Both the position numbers and the translations under genes were made by a program. A model generated the notes under the pieces. The model searched no databases. It was given only the letters and a program-made list of their open reading frames with translations, and had not been told where the DNA came from. Positions 48,384 to 57,114 of a DNA stretch of 64,000 bases are shown here, piece after piece; position 1 is the stretch's first letter; the number at the start of each line of letters is the position of its first letter. This DNA comes from Streptomyces litmocidini (GTDB lineage Bacteria; Actinomycetota; Actinomycetes; Streptomycetales; Streptomycetaceae): assembly GCF_014649755.1 (NCBI RefSeq), contig NZ_BMTQ01000006.1:124001-188000 (forward strand), written 5' to 3'.

Positions 48384-48955
48384 TGCTGGTCCTCCTGGGC
48401 CTCGGCCTGGGCGGCCCGGGCCTCGGCGGCCGCCTGGGCGGCGGCCTTCTCCGCCGCCTTGCGGGCCGCGGCGATCTCCTTGGGCTCCTCCGCGCGCGGG
48501 TCGAGCGCGGGCGGCTCGGGGACCGTCCACATCCACTCGCGGAGCTTGTCGCGCTCGTGGGTGAGCTCGTGGATGTCGGTCTCCGCGTACTCGAACTCGG
48601 GCGACCAGAACAGCGCGTCGAAGGGGCAGACCTCGATGCAGATGCCGCAGTACATGCAGAGCGAGAAGTCGATGGCGAAGCGGTCGAGGACGTTCCGGCT
48701 GCGCTCGCGGCCGCCGGGGGCGGCGGGCGGCACCGTCTCCTTGTGGGAGTCGATGTAGATGCACCAGTCGGGGCACTCACGGGCGCAGAGCATGCAGACC
48801 GTGCAGTTCTCCTCGAACAGACCGATGACCCCGCGGGTGCGGGGCGGCAGCTCGGGCTGCACGTCCGGGTACTGCGCGGTGACGTTCTTGCGCGTCATCG
48901 TGCGGAGCGTGACGGCGAGTCCCTTGGCGAGGCCGGAGCCGGGGATGGGGGGCAT
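48380..48955 (-). CDS. nuoI: NADH-quinone oxidoreductase subunit I (two 4Fe-4S clusters)
   Basis: A 191-residue iron-sulfur subunit. CTVCMLCARECPDWCIYI and CMYCGICIEVCPFDALFW are the two ferredoxin motifs of clusters N6a and N6b. The last 45 residues are an Ala/Glu/Gln-rich helix not present in short NuoI proteins. The gene lies 2 bases after nuoH. In ordinary complex I it passes electrons from NuoG to NuoB; here nuoG is absent from the operon. Confidence 0.95.
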   Translation of the reverse strand: MPPIPGSGLAKGLAVTLRTMTRKNVTAQYPDVQPELPPRTRGVIGLFEENCTVCMLCARECPDWCIYIDSHKETVPPAAPGGRERSRNVLDRFAIDFSLCMYCGICIEVCPFDALFWSPEFEYAETDIHELTHERDKLREWMWTVPEPPALDPRAEEPKEIAAARKAAEKAAAQAAAEARAAQAEAQEDQQ

Positions 48956-48957
48956 GG

Positions 48958-49926
48958 TTACTGGATCGCCACCTTCACGATGCCGGTGAGCGCGATCTGC
49001 GCCAGGGCGAGCGGGACGAGCGTCGTCCAGGCCAGCTTCTGCAGCTGGTCCTCGCGGAGCCGCGGGTAGGACACGCGGAGCCAGATCACGACGAACGCGA
49101 GCACGGCCGTCTTGAGGAGGGTCCAGACCCAGCCGAGGCCGTCGCCGCCGAAGGGGCCGTGCCAGCCGCCGAGGAAGAGGACGGTGGTGAGACCGCAGAG
49201 GACGACGATGCCCGCGTACTCGGCGAGCAGGAAGAGCGCGAAGCGGAGGCCGGTGTACTCGGTGTACGCGCCGAAGATGATCTCCGAGTCGGCGACGGGC
49301 ATGTCGAACGGCGGGCGCTGGAGCTCGGCGAGCCCGGCGGTGAAGAACACCAGCGCGCCGACGATCTGCCAGGGCACCCACCACCACGCGAAGGCGTTCA
49401 GGATGCCCGGGAGCGAGACGGTGCCGGCGGCCATCGCGACGGACGCGGCGGCGAGCAGCATCGGCAGCTCGTACGCGAGGAGCTGGGCGGCCGTGCGGAG
49501 GCCGCCGAGCAGCGAGAACTTGTTCGCCGAGGCCCAGCCGGCCATCAGGCTGCCGAGGACGCCGACGCCCATGACGGCGAGCACGAAGAAGACGCCCGCG
49601 TCGACGACCTGGCCGACCGCGCCCTCGCTCGGGCCGATCGGGATCGCGAGGAGGACGAGGAGGTACGGGAGGAGGGCGACGGCCGGCGCGAGCTGGAAGA
49701 TCCGCCGGTCCGCGTTCTCCGGGACCACGTCCTCCTTCTGCGCGAACTTCACGCCGTCGGCGACGAGCTGGGCCCAGCCGTGGAAGCCGCCCGCGTACAT
49801 GGGGCCGAGGCGGCCCTGCATGTGGGCCATGACCTTGTGCTCGGTCTGCCCGACGACCAGCGGCAGCACGAGGAAGCACACGAAGACGGCGACCAGCCGG
49901 AGGGCGACGTCGAGTACGTCGTTCAC
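48958..49926 (-). CDS. nuoH: NADH-quinone oxidoreductase subunit H
   Basis: A 322-residue membrane subunit with eight helices that closes the quinone chamber. HMQGRLGPMYAGGFHGWAQLVADGVKF and AGLAELQRPPFDMPVADSEIIFGAYTEYTG are hallmark loops, and the conserved glutamates are present. A GTG start overlaps the nuoC stop. In a full operon nuoDEFG would lie directly upstream, between nuoC and nuoH; they are missing here. Confidence 0.95.
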   Translation of the reverse strand: MNDVLDVALRLVAVFVCFLVLPLVVGQTEHKVMAHMQGRLGPMYAGGFHGWAQLVADGVKFAQKEDVVPENADRRIFQLAPAVALLPYLLVLLAIPIGPSEGAVGQVVDAGVFFVLAVMGVGVLGSLMAGWASANKFSLLGGLRTAAQLLAYELPMLLAAASVAMAAGTVSLPGILNAFAWWWVPWQIVGALVFFTAGLAELQRPPFDMPVADSEIIFGAYTEYTGLRFALFLLAEYAGIVVLCGLTTVLFLGGWHGPFGGDGLGWVWTLLKTAVLAFVVIWLRVSYPRLREDQLQKLAWTTLVPLALAQIALTGIVKVAIQ

Positions 49927-51443
49927 GCGGGATCGCCTCCGGCGGGGTCGTGGGGGTTGTCGGTACGGTCCCGCCCGGCGGGCGGCTCGTCGGTGCGGTC
50001 TCCGTCCTCGCCGACGGCACGGGCGCCCTCGGGCCGGGGGGCCCGGGGCTCCGCCGGGGCGGGTCCCTCGGATTCGGGGGCGCCCGGCCCGGGGGCCGGG
50101 GTGGTCGGAGGGGCCCCGGGCCCGGGGGCCGGGGTGTCCGCCGGGGGCTCGGGCTCGGGAGCCGGAGTCCCCTCCGAGGCCGGGGCCTCGGGCCCGGAGG
50201 CCAGGGTGGCCGGGGCGGCCGGGGTTTCGGTTGTGGCCGGTGGGGCCGGGGTCGCCGGGGTTTCCGTTGTGGCCGGTGGGGCCGGGGTTTCCGTTGTGGC
50301 CGGTGGGGCCGGGGTTTCCGTTGTGGAAGGCGTGGCCGGGGGTGGCGTCTCGTCGTCGAAGGCCGGGCGGGCGTGGTGCCACGGGGCGTCCGAGCTGCGG
50401 GTACGCGCAGGGGCGGCCCCCGCGCGGGGCGCCGCCGTGTCCGGGGCCTGCTGGCTCGCCGAGCCGTCCGCGGCCGAGCGGGAGCGGCGCGGCGGACGGG
50501 CCGCGGTCTCCGGGGAGGTGCCCGGCTCCGGGGTCGTGCCCGGCTCCGGGGTCGTCTGGCTCGCCGAGCCGTCGGACGCGGAGCGGGAACGGCGCGGCGG
50601 ACGGGCCGCCGGGGCGTCCGGCGCACCGGGCTCCGCGGCCACCTGACTCGCCGAGCCTTCGGACGCCGAGCGGGAACGGCGTACCGGAGCCGTCGGCTCC
50701 CCGGCCGCCTGGCTCGCCGAGCCTTCGGACGCCGAGCGGGAACGGCGGACCGGAGCCGTGGGCTCCGCGGCCGCCTGGCCGGCCGAGCCCTCCGCGGCCG
50801 TACGGGTCCGGCGGACCGGCCGGTCGCCGGCCGTCGCGCGGGCGGGGCGGGCGGGGGCCGGCGGGAGCTGGCCCTTGAGGGGGCCCCACTCGTTGGGGTC
50901 CGGAACGCCCGGCGGAAGCATCTGGCGGCGCTTGGGCCCGCCGCCGTCGTGCGACTCGCCCGGCTCCTTCGCACCCGGCCACGCCTTGGCGACCCGGGCC
51001 GCCAGGACGAAGTCCTTGCGGAGCGGGTGGCCCTCGAAGTTCTCGGGGAGCAGGAGGGGGACGAGGTGCGGGTGGCCCTCGAAGCCCACGCCGAACATCT
51101 CGTGCGTCTCGCGCTCGTGCCAGCCCGCGCCCGCGTACACCCCGATCGCCGTCGGGAGGACGGCGGCCTCGTGCGGGACCGTCGTACGCAGCAGCAGGCG
51201 GCGCGGGTGACCGGCGCCGAGCGCCACGACGTGCGCGCAGACGCGGAAGCCCGTGCCCGGCTCGTCCACGGCGCTCAGCCAGTCGAAGTACGTGCAGCCG
51301 AGGACGTCCCGGGCGGTCTCGAGCGCCGTGAGCCAGGCCGACGGGGGGACGTCGACGGTCAGCAGGTCGTACGCCCGCTCCGCCGCCGCCTCCTCGCCGA
51401 AGATCTCCGTCACGGAGTCGGGGAGGGAGTCGTAGGCGGTCAT
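49923..51443 (-). CDS. nuoC: NuoC with a long repetitive C-terminal extension
   Basis: A 506-residue protein. Residues 1-175 are a normal NuoC (30 kDa) domain: FDWLSAVDEPGTGFRVCAHV, GAGWHERETHEMFGVGFEGHP, LLPENFEGHPLRKDFVLAARV. Residues 176-506 are low-complexity. First come five repeats of the type RRSRSASEGSASQ-x-EP, then PATTETPAP repeats, then Pro/Gly/Glu-rich sequence to the end. Typical NuoC proteins stop at about 180-250 residues. The frame stays open through the whole stretch and its end is coupled to nuoH, so it is a real extension, not a missed stop. It is not a NuoCD fusion; no NuoD motif is present. Confidence 0.88.
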   Translation of the reverse strand: MTAYDSLPDSVTEIFGEEAAAERAYDLLTVDVPPSAWLTALETARDVLGCTYFDWLSAVDEPGTGFRVCAHVVALGAGHPRRLLLRTTVPHEAAVLPTAIGVYAGAGWHERETHEMFGVGFEGHPHLVPLLLPENFEGHPLRKDFVLAARVAKAWPGAKEPGESHDGGGPKRRQMLPPGVPDPNEWGPLKGQLPPAPARPARATAGDRPVRRTRTAAEGSAGQAAAEPTAPVRRSRSASEGSASQAAGEPTAPVRRSRSASEGSASQVAAEPGAPDAPAARPPRRSRSASDGSASQTTPEPGTTPEPGTSPETAARPPRRSRSAADGSASQQAPDTAAPRAGAAPARTRSSDAPWHHARPAFDDETPPPATPSTTETPAPPATTETPAPPATTETPATPAPPATTETPAAPATLASGPEAPASEGTPAPEPEPPADTPAPGPGAPPTTPAPGPGAPESEGPAPAEPRAPRPEGARAVGEDGDRTDEPPAGRDRTDNPHDPAGGDPA

Positions 51444-52003
51444 GCCGTGCCTCCCGGCCGCTCGACCAGGGGGCTCGTCAGCTGGGAGACCGTGGCGGCG
51501 GTGGCGTACCGCTCGGCCAGGCTCTCCCGGGCGATCTTCTCCTGGAGTTTGAGGATGCCCTGGAGCAGCGCCTCGGGGCGCGGCGGGCAGCCCGGCACGT
51601 AGACGTCCACCGGGATGATCTGGTCGACGCCCTTGGTGACGGAGTACGAGTCCCAGTACGGGCCGCCGCAGTTCGAGCAGGCGCCGAAGGAGATGACGTA
51701 CTTGGGCTCCGGCATCTGCTCGTACAGGCGCTTCACCGCCGGCGCCATCTTGTCCGTCACCGTGCCCGAGACGATCATCAGGTCGGCCTGGCGCGGGCCC
51801 GGCGCGAAGGGGATCACGCCGAGCCGGATGAAGTCGTGCCGGGCCATGGACGCGGCGATGAACTCGATCGCGCAGCAGGCGAGGCCGAAGTTGAAGACCC
51901 ACAGGCTGTAGCGGCGGCCCCAGTTCAGGACCACCTTCATCGGCTCGGGGGCCAGGCGGGCGAGCGGCCCCAGCTTCGGAGCCGGCAGGGGTGTTACGTC
52001 CAT
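51440..52003 (-). CDS. nuoB: NADH-quinone oxidoreductase subunit B (cluster N2)
   Basis: A 187-residue subunit. FGLACCAIEF supplies the tandem cysteines, GACSNCGG and VPGCPPRPEALLQGI the remaining ligands of the terminal cluster N2 that reduces quinone. It overlaps nuoA upstream and is coupled to nuoC by ATGA. Confidence 0.96.
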   Translation of the reverse strand: MDVTPLPAPKLGPLARLAPEPMKVVLNWGRRYSLWVFNFGLACCAIEFIAASMARHDFIRLGVIPFAPGPRQADLMIVSGTVTDKMAPAVKRLYEQMPEPKYVISFGACSNCGGPYWDSYSVTKGVDQIIPVDVYVPGCPPRPEALLQGILKLQEKIARESLAERYATAATVSQLTSPLVERPGGTA

Positions 52004-52422
52004 GCCAGGACGCCCTTCTTGTACGCGTAGAGCAGCCCCACGGCCAGGAAGCCGAGGAAGACGAACATCTCGACCAGGGTCGTGGCGCCGTATCCGGGCG
52101 CGGCGAAGACCGTCGCCCAGGGGAAGAGGAAGATCGAGTCGACGGCGAAGATGACGTAGAGGAAGGCGTACACGTAGTAGCGGACCTGGGTGTGGGCCCA
52201 GCCCTCCCCCACGGGATCGACACCGCACTCGTAGGTGAGGAGCTTCTCGGGCGTCGGCACGACGGGCCTGAGCAGCCGGTTGGCAGAGAAGGCCACGGCG
52301 ACGAAGAGCACGCCGACGACGGCGAGCACGCCGACGACGGAGTACGTCTGGAAGTAGTCCGCCGCGTCGGCCGCGACAACGGTCGGTTCCCGCACGTCCG
52401 CCCCTCGGTCTCGGTGTCTCAT
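51994..52422 (-). CDS. nuoA: NADH-quinone oxidoreductase subunit A
   Basis: A subunit of up to 142 residues with three membrane helices. LLTYECGVDPVGEGWAHTQVRYYVYAFLYVIF has the conserved acidic loop (seen in the part YECGVDP). The ATG at 52422 lacks a clear ribosome site; a GTG at 52395 with AGGGG five bases before it is a good alternative and gives 133 residues. It is the first gene of the operon and overlaps nuoB. Confidence 0.93.
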   Translation of the reverse strand: MRHRDRGADVREPTVVAADAADYFQTYSVVGVLAVVGVLFVAVAFSANRLLRPVVPTPEKLLTYECGVDPVGEGWAHTQVRYYVYAFLYVIFAVDSIFLFPWATVFAAPGYGATTLVEMFVFLGFLAVGLLYAYKKGVLAWT

Positions 52423-52741
52423 GAGTCACTTCTGTACGGACGCGAGTCTAGGCCCTGCTAAAGGGACCGTAAGCAGGTGCGGGTGCCTTCGCGGGTGCCT
52501 CGCCGACGGCTCCGCGGTTGCCCCGTCAGTAGCCCGGCCAGTAGCTTCACCGACGCCTCGCGGGAACCGCGCCGGTACCTGGCGGGAGCCGCGCCGGCGG
52601 CCCGCGGCCGCTGCCCCGCGCCCCGCGGCGCCCCGTGGCGGCGGTGCCCCGCGGTGGCCGCGCCGGTGGGGATATCCCCCCTCCCGCTCACCCACCTCCC
52701 CCATGGCGTCGCGCCGCCCCCGACCGGCAGTCTTGGGGACC
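52423..52741. other. Intergenic region between nuoA and the first sensor kinase
   Basis: A 319-base gap between divergent genes. The first 50 bases hold the likely nuoA promoter. The rest is G/C-rich with GCCGC-type repeats and no convincing gene. Short open frames on both strands lack ribosome sites. Confidence 0.6.
52445..52472 (-). promoter_or_regulatory. Candidate promoter of the nuo operon
   Basis: On the minus strand TTACGG, 16 bases, then TAGACT. The -10 box is good; the -35 box is weak. It lies about 25 bases before the upstream nuoA start. Confidence 0.4.
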
Positions 52742-53905
52742 ATGAGCGCCGATCTTGATTCCGCCGAGACGCCCCGCCCGCCCCTGCGGCTCGCCTACGG
52801 GAAGGAGACCTGGAAGGAGATCGCCTTCCTCCTCTCCAACCTCTTCACGGCCCTGGGCGGTTTCGTCTACGCGGTCGTGACCGTCTCCGTCGGCGTGGGC
52901 CTCTCCGTCACCGTGATCGGGCTGCCCCTGCTCGCCCTCGGCCTCGGCGGCGCCCGCCTCATCGGCCGGTCGGAGCGCGCACGGGCCCGCGCGCTGCTCG
53001 GGGTGGAGGTCGCCGAGCCCTCCCCACCGCCGCGGCGCCACGGCTTCTTCGGCTGGCTGTGGGCCTCGCTGAAGGACCCGGTGGCCTGGCGGACCCAGCT
53101 GTACGGGCTGATCCGGCTGCCCTGGGGAATCCTGACGTTCGTCGTCTCGCTCGTCTCGCTCCTCGTCCTCTGGCCCGTCCTGCCCTTCCTGACCCGCGGC
53201 CTGGCCCACGGCGACCGGGGCATGGTCCGGGGGCTGCTCTCCCCCTCCGACGAACTGGAGCGGCGGGTCGCCGAGCTGGAGTCGGACCGGGGCGTCGTCG
53301 TCGACACCGCCGCGGCCGACCTGCGGCGCATCGAACGCGACCTGCACGACGGCGCGCAGGCCCGGCTCGTGGCGCTCGCCATGGGCCTCGGCCTCGCCAA
53401 GGAGAAGCTGCTGGAGGACCCGGAGGCCGCCGCGGCGATGGTCGACGAGGCGCACGGCGAGGTGAAGCTCGCCCTCCAGGAACTGCGCGACCTCGCCCGG
53501 GGCATCCACCCGGCGGTCCTCACCGACCGGGGACTGGGCGCCGCCCTCTCCTCCGTCTCCGCGCGCTGCACGGTGCCGGTGAGGGTGAACGCGGACCTGG
53601 CAGAACGGCCGGCCGAGGCGATCGAGGGCATCGCGTACTTCACCGTGTCCGAACTCCTCCAGAACGTGTCCAAGCACGCGCGTGCCCGGTCCGCCTCCGT
53701 GGACGTCTGGCGGGCCGGGAACCGGCTGCTGCTCCAGGTGCGCGACGACGGGGCCGGCGGGGCGCGCCTCGACGGCGGCACGGGGCTCGCCGGGCTCGCG
53801 GAGCGGCTCGGCGCGGTCGACGGGGTGCTCGTCCTCGACTCCCCCGAAGGCGGTCCGACGACGGTCACGGCGGAGCTGCCGTGGCGCTCCCGGCCGCGGG
53901 CCTGA
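52742..53905 (+). CDS. Sensor histidine kinase with membrane sensor domain, copy 1
   Basis: A 387-residue kinase. Two pairs of membrane helices (about residues 33-75 and 120-150) form the small sensor domain seen in many Streptomyces kinases. The HisKA_3 dimerisation helix has the phosphorylated histidine in RRIERDLHDGAQARLVAL, ELRDLARGIHPAVLTDRGL follows, and the ATPase part has ELLQNVSKHARA and QVRDDGAGG. No HAMP or PAS domain is seen. The second kinase is a close paralogue of this one, and the likely partner is the response regulator at 56099. Confidence 0.92.
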   Translation: MSADLDSAETPRPPLRLAYGKETWKEIAFLLSNLFTALGGFVYAVVTVSVGVGLSVTVIGLPLLALGLGGARLIGRSERARARALLGVEVAEPSPPPRRHGFFGWLWASLKDPVAWRTQLYGLIRLPWGILTFVVSLVSLLVLWPVLPFLTRGLAHGDRGMVRGLLSPSDELERRVAELESDRGVVVDTAAADLRRIERDLHDGAQARLVALAMGLGLAKEKLLEDPEAAAAMVDEAHGEVKLALQELRDLARGIHPAVLTDRGLGAALSSVSARCTVPVRVNADLAERPAEAIEGIAYFTVSELLQNVSKHARARSASVDVWRAGNRLLLQVRDDGAGGARLDGGTGLAGLAERLGAVDGVLVLDSPEGGPTTVTAELPWRSRPRA

Positions 53906-54061
53906 CCCGGAGGCGACGCGGAGGTGGGGAAAACCCCCGCCCGCAGACGCCCACCCGCCTCATGGTCCGGCAGGGCACCGGACGGGACGCTGGAACACGT
54001 ACCGCCCGCCCCTCCGGCCAGGTCCCCCGACAGGGTCTCCGAGCAGAGAAGGAACACCGCG

Positions 54062-55348
54062 ATGGCCTCCCACCGTCTCCCCGCCGCGATCCGCGCGCCG
54101 TTCGAGGCCCGCACCTGGCGCGCCTTCCTGTACGTGCTGATCGGACTGCCGCTGAGCATCTGCTGGTTCGCGCTCTCCATCGCCTTCGCCTCGGCCGGCG
54201 CCGGACTGCTCGTCACCTTCCTCGGCGTGCCGGTCCTGGCCGGGACGCTCGCGATGTGCCGGGGCTTCGGCGCGGTCGAGCGGGCCCGGGCGCGCGGACT
54301 GCTCGACCTCGACGTGGCCGCCCCCGAGCCGGTCCGCGGGCGGACCGGCGGGGCGTTCTCCTGGATGGGCGCCATGCTGAAGAGCGGCGCGTCGTGGCGG
54401 CACCTGCTGTACGCGGTCCTGCACATGCCGTGGGCGGTGTTCTCCTTCTCCGTCACGGTGGCACTGTGGGGCTGGGGCTGGAGCCTCTTCACGTATCCGC
54501 TGTGGCAGTGGGCCCTCCCCCTGTGGGCGGGGCAGGACGGGATCCAGCTGTACGGCGACCGGAACCACGCCTTCTACCTCGACACGCCCTTCGAACTGGC
54601 CGTGACCAGCCTGATCGGGCTCGTGTTCGTCCTCGCCGGGCCGTGGGTGCTGCGCGGACTCGTCTCCGTCGACCGGCTCCTCGTCTCCGGGCTCCTCGGC
54701 CCGTCCCGGCTGGCCTCCCGCGTCACCGAACTGGAATCGGACCGGGGCGCCGTCGTCGACACCGCCGCGGCCGACCTGCGGCGCATCGAACGCGACCTGC
54801 ACGACGGCGCGCAGGCCCGGCTCGCCGCGCTCGCCATGGACCTGGGGCTCGCCAAGGAGAAGCTGGCGCGGGACCCGCGGGCGGCGGCGGTACTCGTCGA
54901 CGAGGCACACGGCGAGGTCAAGCTCGCCCTCCAGGAACTGCGCGACCTCGCCCGGGGCATCCACCCGGCGGTCCTCACCGACCGGGGGCTCGACGCGGCG
55001 CTCTCGGCGGTGGCCTCCCGGTGCGCGGTGCCCGTCTCCGTGGACGTGGACCTGCCGGGCCGGCCGGCGCCGGCGATCGAGGGCATCGCGTACTTCACGG
55101 CCTCGGAACTCCTCCGGAACGTCTCCCGCCACTCGGGCGCGCGGCGCGCCTGGGTGGACGTGTGGCGCACGGAGGACCGGCTGATGCTCCAGGTGCGGGA
55201 CGACGGGGCGGGCGGCGCCGAGGTGGGGGCCGGGGGTGGCCTCGCGGACCTCTCGGGGCGGGTGGGGGCGGTGGACGGGGTGCTGGCGGTGGACTCGCCG
55301 GGGGGTGGGCCGACGACGGTGACGGCGGAACTGCCCTGGCGGGCGTAG
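54062..55348 (+). CDS. Sensor histidine kinase, copy 2 (paralogue)
   Basis: A 428-residue kinase with AGAAGG before its ATG. From ESDRG-VVDTAAADLRRIERDLH to the end it is almost identical in pattern to copy 1, including DLARGIHPAVLTDRGL and the Asn box ELLRNVSRHSG. The membrane sensor half differs: four helices, and an extra loop of about 40 residues (WQWALPLWAGQDGIQLYGDRNHAF) on the probable outside. This points to duplication followed by change in the sensed signal while keeping the partner. Confidence 0.92.
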   Translation: MASHRLPAAIRAPFEARTWRAFLYVLIGLPLSICWFALSIAFASAGAGLLVTFLGVPVLAGTLAMCRGFGAVERARARGLLDLDVAAPEPVRGRTGGAFSWMGAMLKSGASWRHLLYAVLHMPWAVFSFSVTVALWGWGWSLFTYPLWQWALPLWAGQDGIQLYGDRNHAFYLDTPFELAVTSLIGLVFVLAGPWVLRGLVSVDRLLVSGLLGPSRLASRVTELESDRGAVVDTAAADLRRIERDLHDGAQARLAALAMDLGLAKEKLARDPRAAAVLVDEAHGEVKLALQELRDLARGIHPAVLTDRGLDAALSAVASRCAVPVSVDVDLPGRPAPAIEGIAYFTASELLRNVSRHSGARRAWVDVWRTEDRLMLQVRDDGAGGAEVGAGGGLADLSGRVGAVDGVLAVDSPGGGPTTVTAELPWRA

Positions 55349-56098
55349 CCCGCGCCGGGCCGGGCCTGCGGCGGGCCGGGCCTGCGGCGGGCCGGGCCTG
55401 CGGCGGGCGGACCTCCCGGGATGCCCGCCGCCCCGACGCCCGCCCCGCCGGTGCGGTGCCCGCGCCCGCGCCCGGCGCACGGTGCCCGCCCCCCGTCGTG
55501 GGCGCCCACTGGGGCGGCGCCCCTCCCCGCCCCCCGTTGTGGGCAGTCGTTCCGCTGGGGCGAGGGGGGTCCCCCCTGCTCGAGCGAAGCCGAGAGCTCG
55601 GGGGAGGGTGGGCACAACGGGACGGCGCCCTTGCCGGCGCCCGAGGCTCCCGTGCCTGGACCCGCACCCCGTTGTGCGCCGCGCGCGTGGTGCGGGTCCA
55701 GGCCCGGGACGCGAAGGCGCCGCTGGAGGGCGCCGTCCCGTGTGCCCACCCGTCCCGCCCAGCGGGACGATTGCCCACACGGCGGGCGGCGGAAGCGGCT
55801 CCGCCGCCGGGTGCGGGCCCACACGGCGGGTGGGCGGGGGCGCCGCCCAGCCAGGCGCGGGCCCCACACGGGCAGGGGGGGGCACCGCCCCGCAGGGCGC
55901 GGGTCCCGCACGGCGGGTGGGCGGGGGCACCGCTCCGCAGGGCACGGGCCCCATGCGGGCGGGGGCGCCGCCCCGCCGGGTGCGGCCCGTGCGGGCAGGG
56001 GCGGCGTCCGCCGGGCGCGGGCCCGTGCGAGTGGGGGCGGGTGGGCGCGGGCGGGGGGCGCGGGTGCCATGCTGAGGGTCTTGTCGGATGACCGGAGC
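55349..56098. repeat. 750-bp repeat-rich non-coding region
   Basis: At 55350-55412 a GGGCCTGCGGCGGGCC unit is repeated in tandem about three times. At 55530-55790 inverted copies of a GTTGTGGGCA-GTCG-TCCGCTGGG type element occur, including the hairpin GTCCCGC-CCA-GCGGGAC near 55745, plus CTCGAGCGAAGCCGAGAGC (55580-55600), a sequence seen scattered through many Streptomyces genomes. From 55790 to 56040 the units CACACGGCGGGTGGGCGGG and GCGGGGGCGCCGCC repeat with variation. No gene with coding character is visible; the long open frames are artefacts of extreme GC content. Confidence 0.75.
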
Positions 56099-56800
56099 AT
56101 GGGGGCGCAGGGCGTGAGCACGCAAGACGTGGCGGGGCGGGTACGGGTGGTCATCGCCGAGGACTCCGTCCTGCTCAGGGAGGGGCTGACCCGGCTCCTG
56201 ACGGACCTGGGGCACGAGGTCGTCGCCGGGGTCGGTGACGGCGAGGCGTTGGTGAGGACGGTGGCGGGGCTCGCGGACGGGGGCGCGCTGCCGGACGTGG
56301 TGGTGGCGGACGTGCGGATGCCGCCGACGCACACGGACGAGGGCGTGCGGGCGGCGGTGCGGCTGCGCAAGGAGTACCCGGGGCTCGGGGTGCTGGTGCT
56401 GTCGCAGTACGTGGAGGAGCAGTACGCCACCGAACTCCTGGCCGGTTCCAGCCGGGGCGTGGGGTATCTGCTGAAGGACCGGGTCGCGGAGGTCCGGGAG
56501 TTCGTGGACGCCGTCGTCCGGGTGGCCGGCGGCGGTACGGCGCTCGATCCCGAGGTCGTGCAGCAGCTGCTGGGCCGGAGCCGTCAGCAGGACGTGCTGG
56601 CGAACCTGACCCCGCGCGAGCGGGAGGTCCTCGGTCTGATGGCGGAGGGCCGGACGAACTCGGCGATCGCGAAGGCGCTGGTGGTGAGCGACGGCGCGGT
56701 GGAGAAGCACATCAGCAACATCTTCCTGAAGCTGGGCCTCTCCCCGAGTGACGGTGATCACCGCCGGGTACTCGCGGTGTTGACGTACCTGAAGTCCTGA
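56099..56800 (+). CDS. LuxR/NarL-type response regulator
   Basis: A 233-residue regulator from the ATG at 56099 (a GTG 15 bases later is possible). The receiver domain has VIAEDSVLLREGLTRLL, the phosphorylated Asp in VVVADVRMPP, LVLSQYVEEQYA and GYLLKDRV. The C-terminal LuxR helix-turn-helix reads LTPREREVLGLMAEGRTNSA then IAKALVVSDGAVEKHISNIF. It is the obvious partner for one or both kinases upstream, despite the 750-base repeat gap. Target genes are unknown. Confidence 0.93.
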   Translation: MGAQGVSTQDVAGRVRVVIAEDSVLLREGLTRLLTDLGHEVVAGVGDGEALVRTVAGLADGGALPDVVVADVRMPPTHTDEGVRAAVRLRKEYPGLGVLVLSQYVEEQYATELLAGSSRGVGYLLKDRVAEVREFVDAVVRVAGGGTALDPEVVQQLLGRSRQQDVLANLTPREREVLGLMAEGRTNSAIAKALVVSDGAVEKHISNIFLKLGLSPSDGDHRRVLAVLTYLKS

Positions 56801-57114
56801 TCGTCTGACACTCTGTCAGATAGCCTGGTTCGGAGTCCCGGGCCCGAAGGATGAGGCGGAATCCGACTTTCCGGAACCTCCGAGTGGCGACGGACCGTGA
56901 CAATTCCACACAAAGGGGCGTCTCAAAAAGAGGTCCATGATGCGAGAAGTCCCGGGAAGGGCCCCCTTACCGTCGTAGGGTGGGCCTCGGGACGGAAGGT
57001 GATCTCCGGGGATCGACGAGTGATCGACGATCGACCGGTGCCCACCGGCCGCGCCCCGAGCCTTCTCCCCGCCTCCGGCGGAGAGTCCCCTTGCCGCGAG
57101 GGAGGTCCAGTTCA
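56801..57114. promoter_or_regulatory. Upstream region of korAB with an inverted repeat
   Basis: A 314-base gap with a perfect palindrome TCTGACA-CTC-TGTCAGA at 56804-56820, immediately after the response regulator stop, and GATCGACGA-type short repeats near 57010-57040. No small gene is convincing. The palindrome may be an operator for korAB or for the response regulator's own circuit. Confidence 0.5.

Noticed and set aside
49923..51443. NuoCD fusion explaining the long NuoC
   Set aside because: The extension is low-complexity and has none of the NuoD motifs.
55349..56098. A CRISPR array in the repeat-rich gap
   Set aside because: The repeats are short, imperfect, palindromic and unevenly spaced, without unique spacers or cas genes.
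55421..56098. N-terminal extension of the response regulator through the repeat region
   Set aside because: The sequence is Pro/Arg/Ala-rich and made of repeats; the receiver domain begins just after the ATG at 56099.
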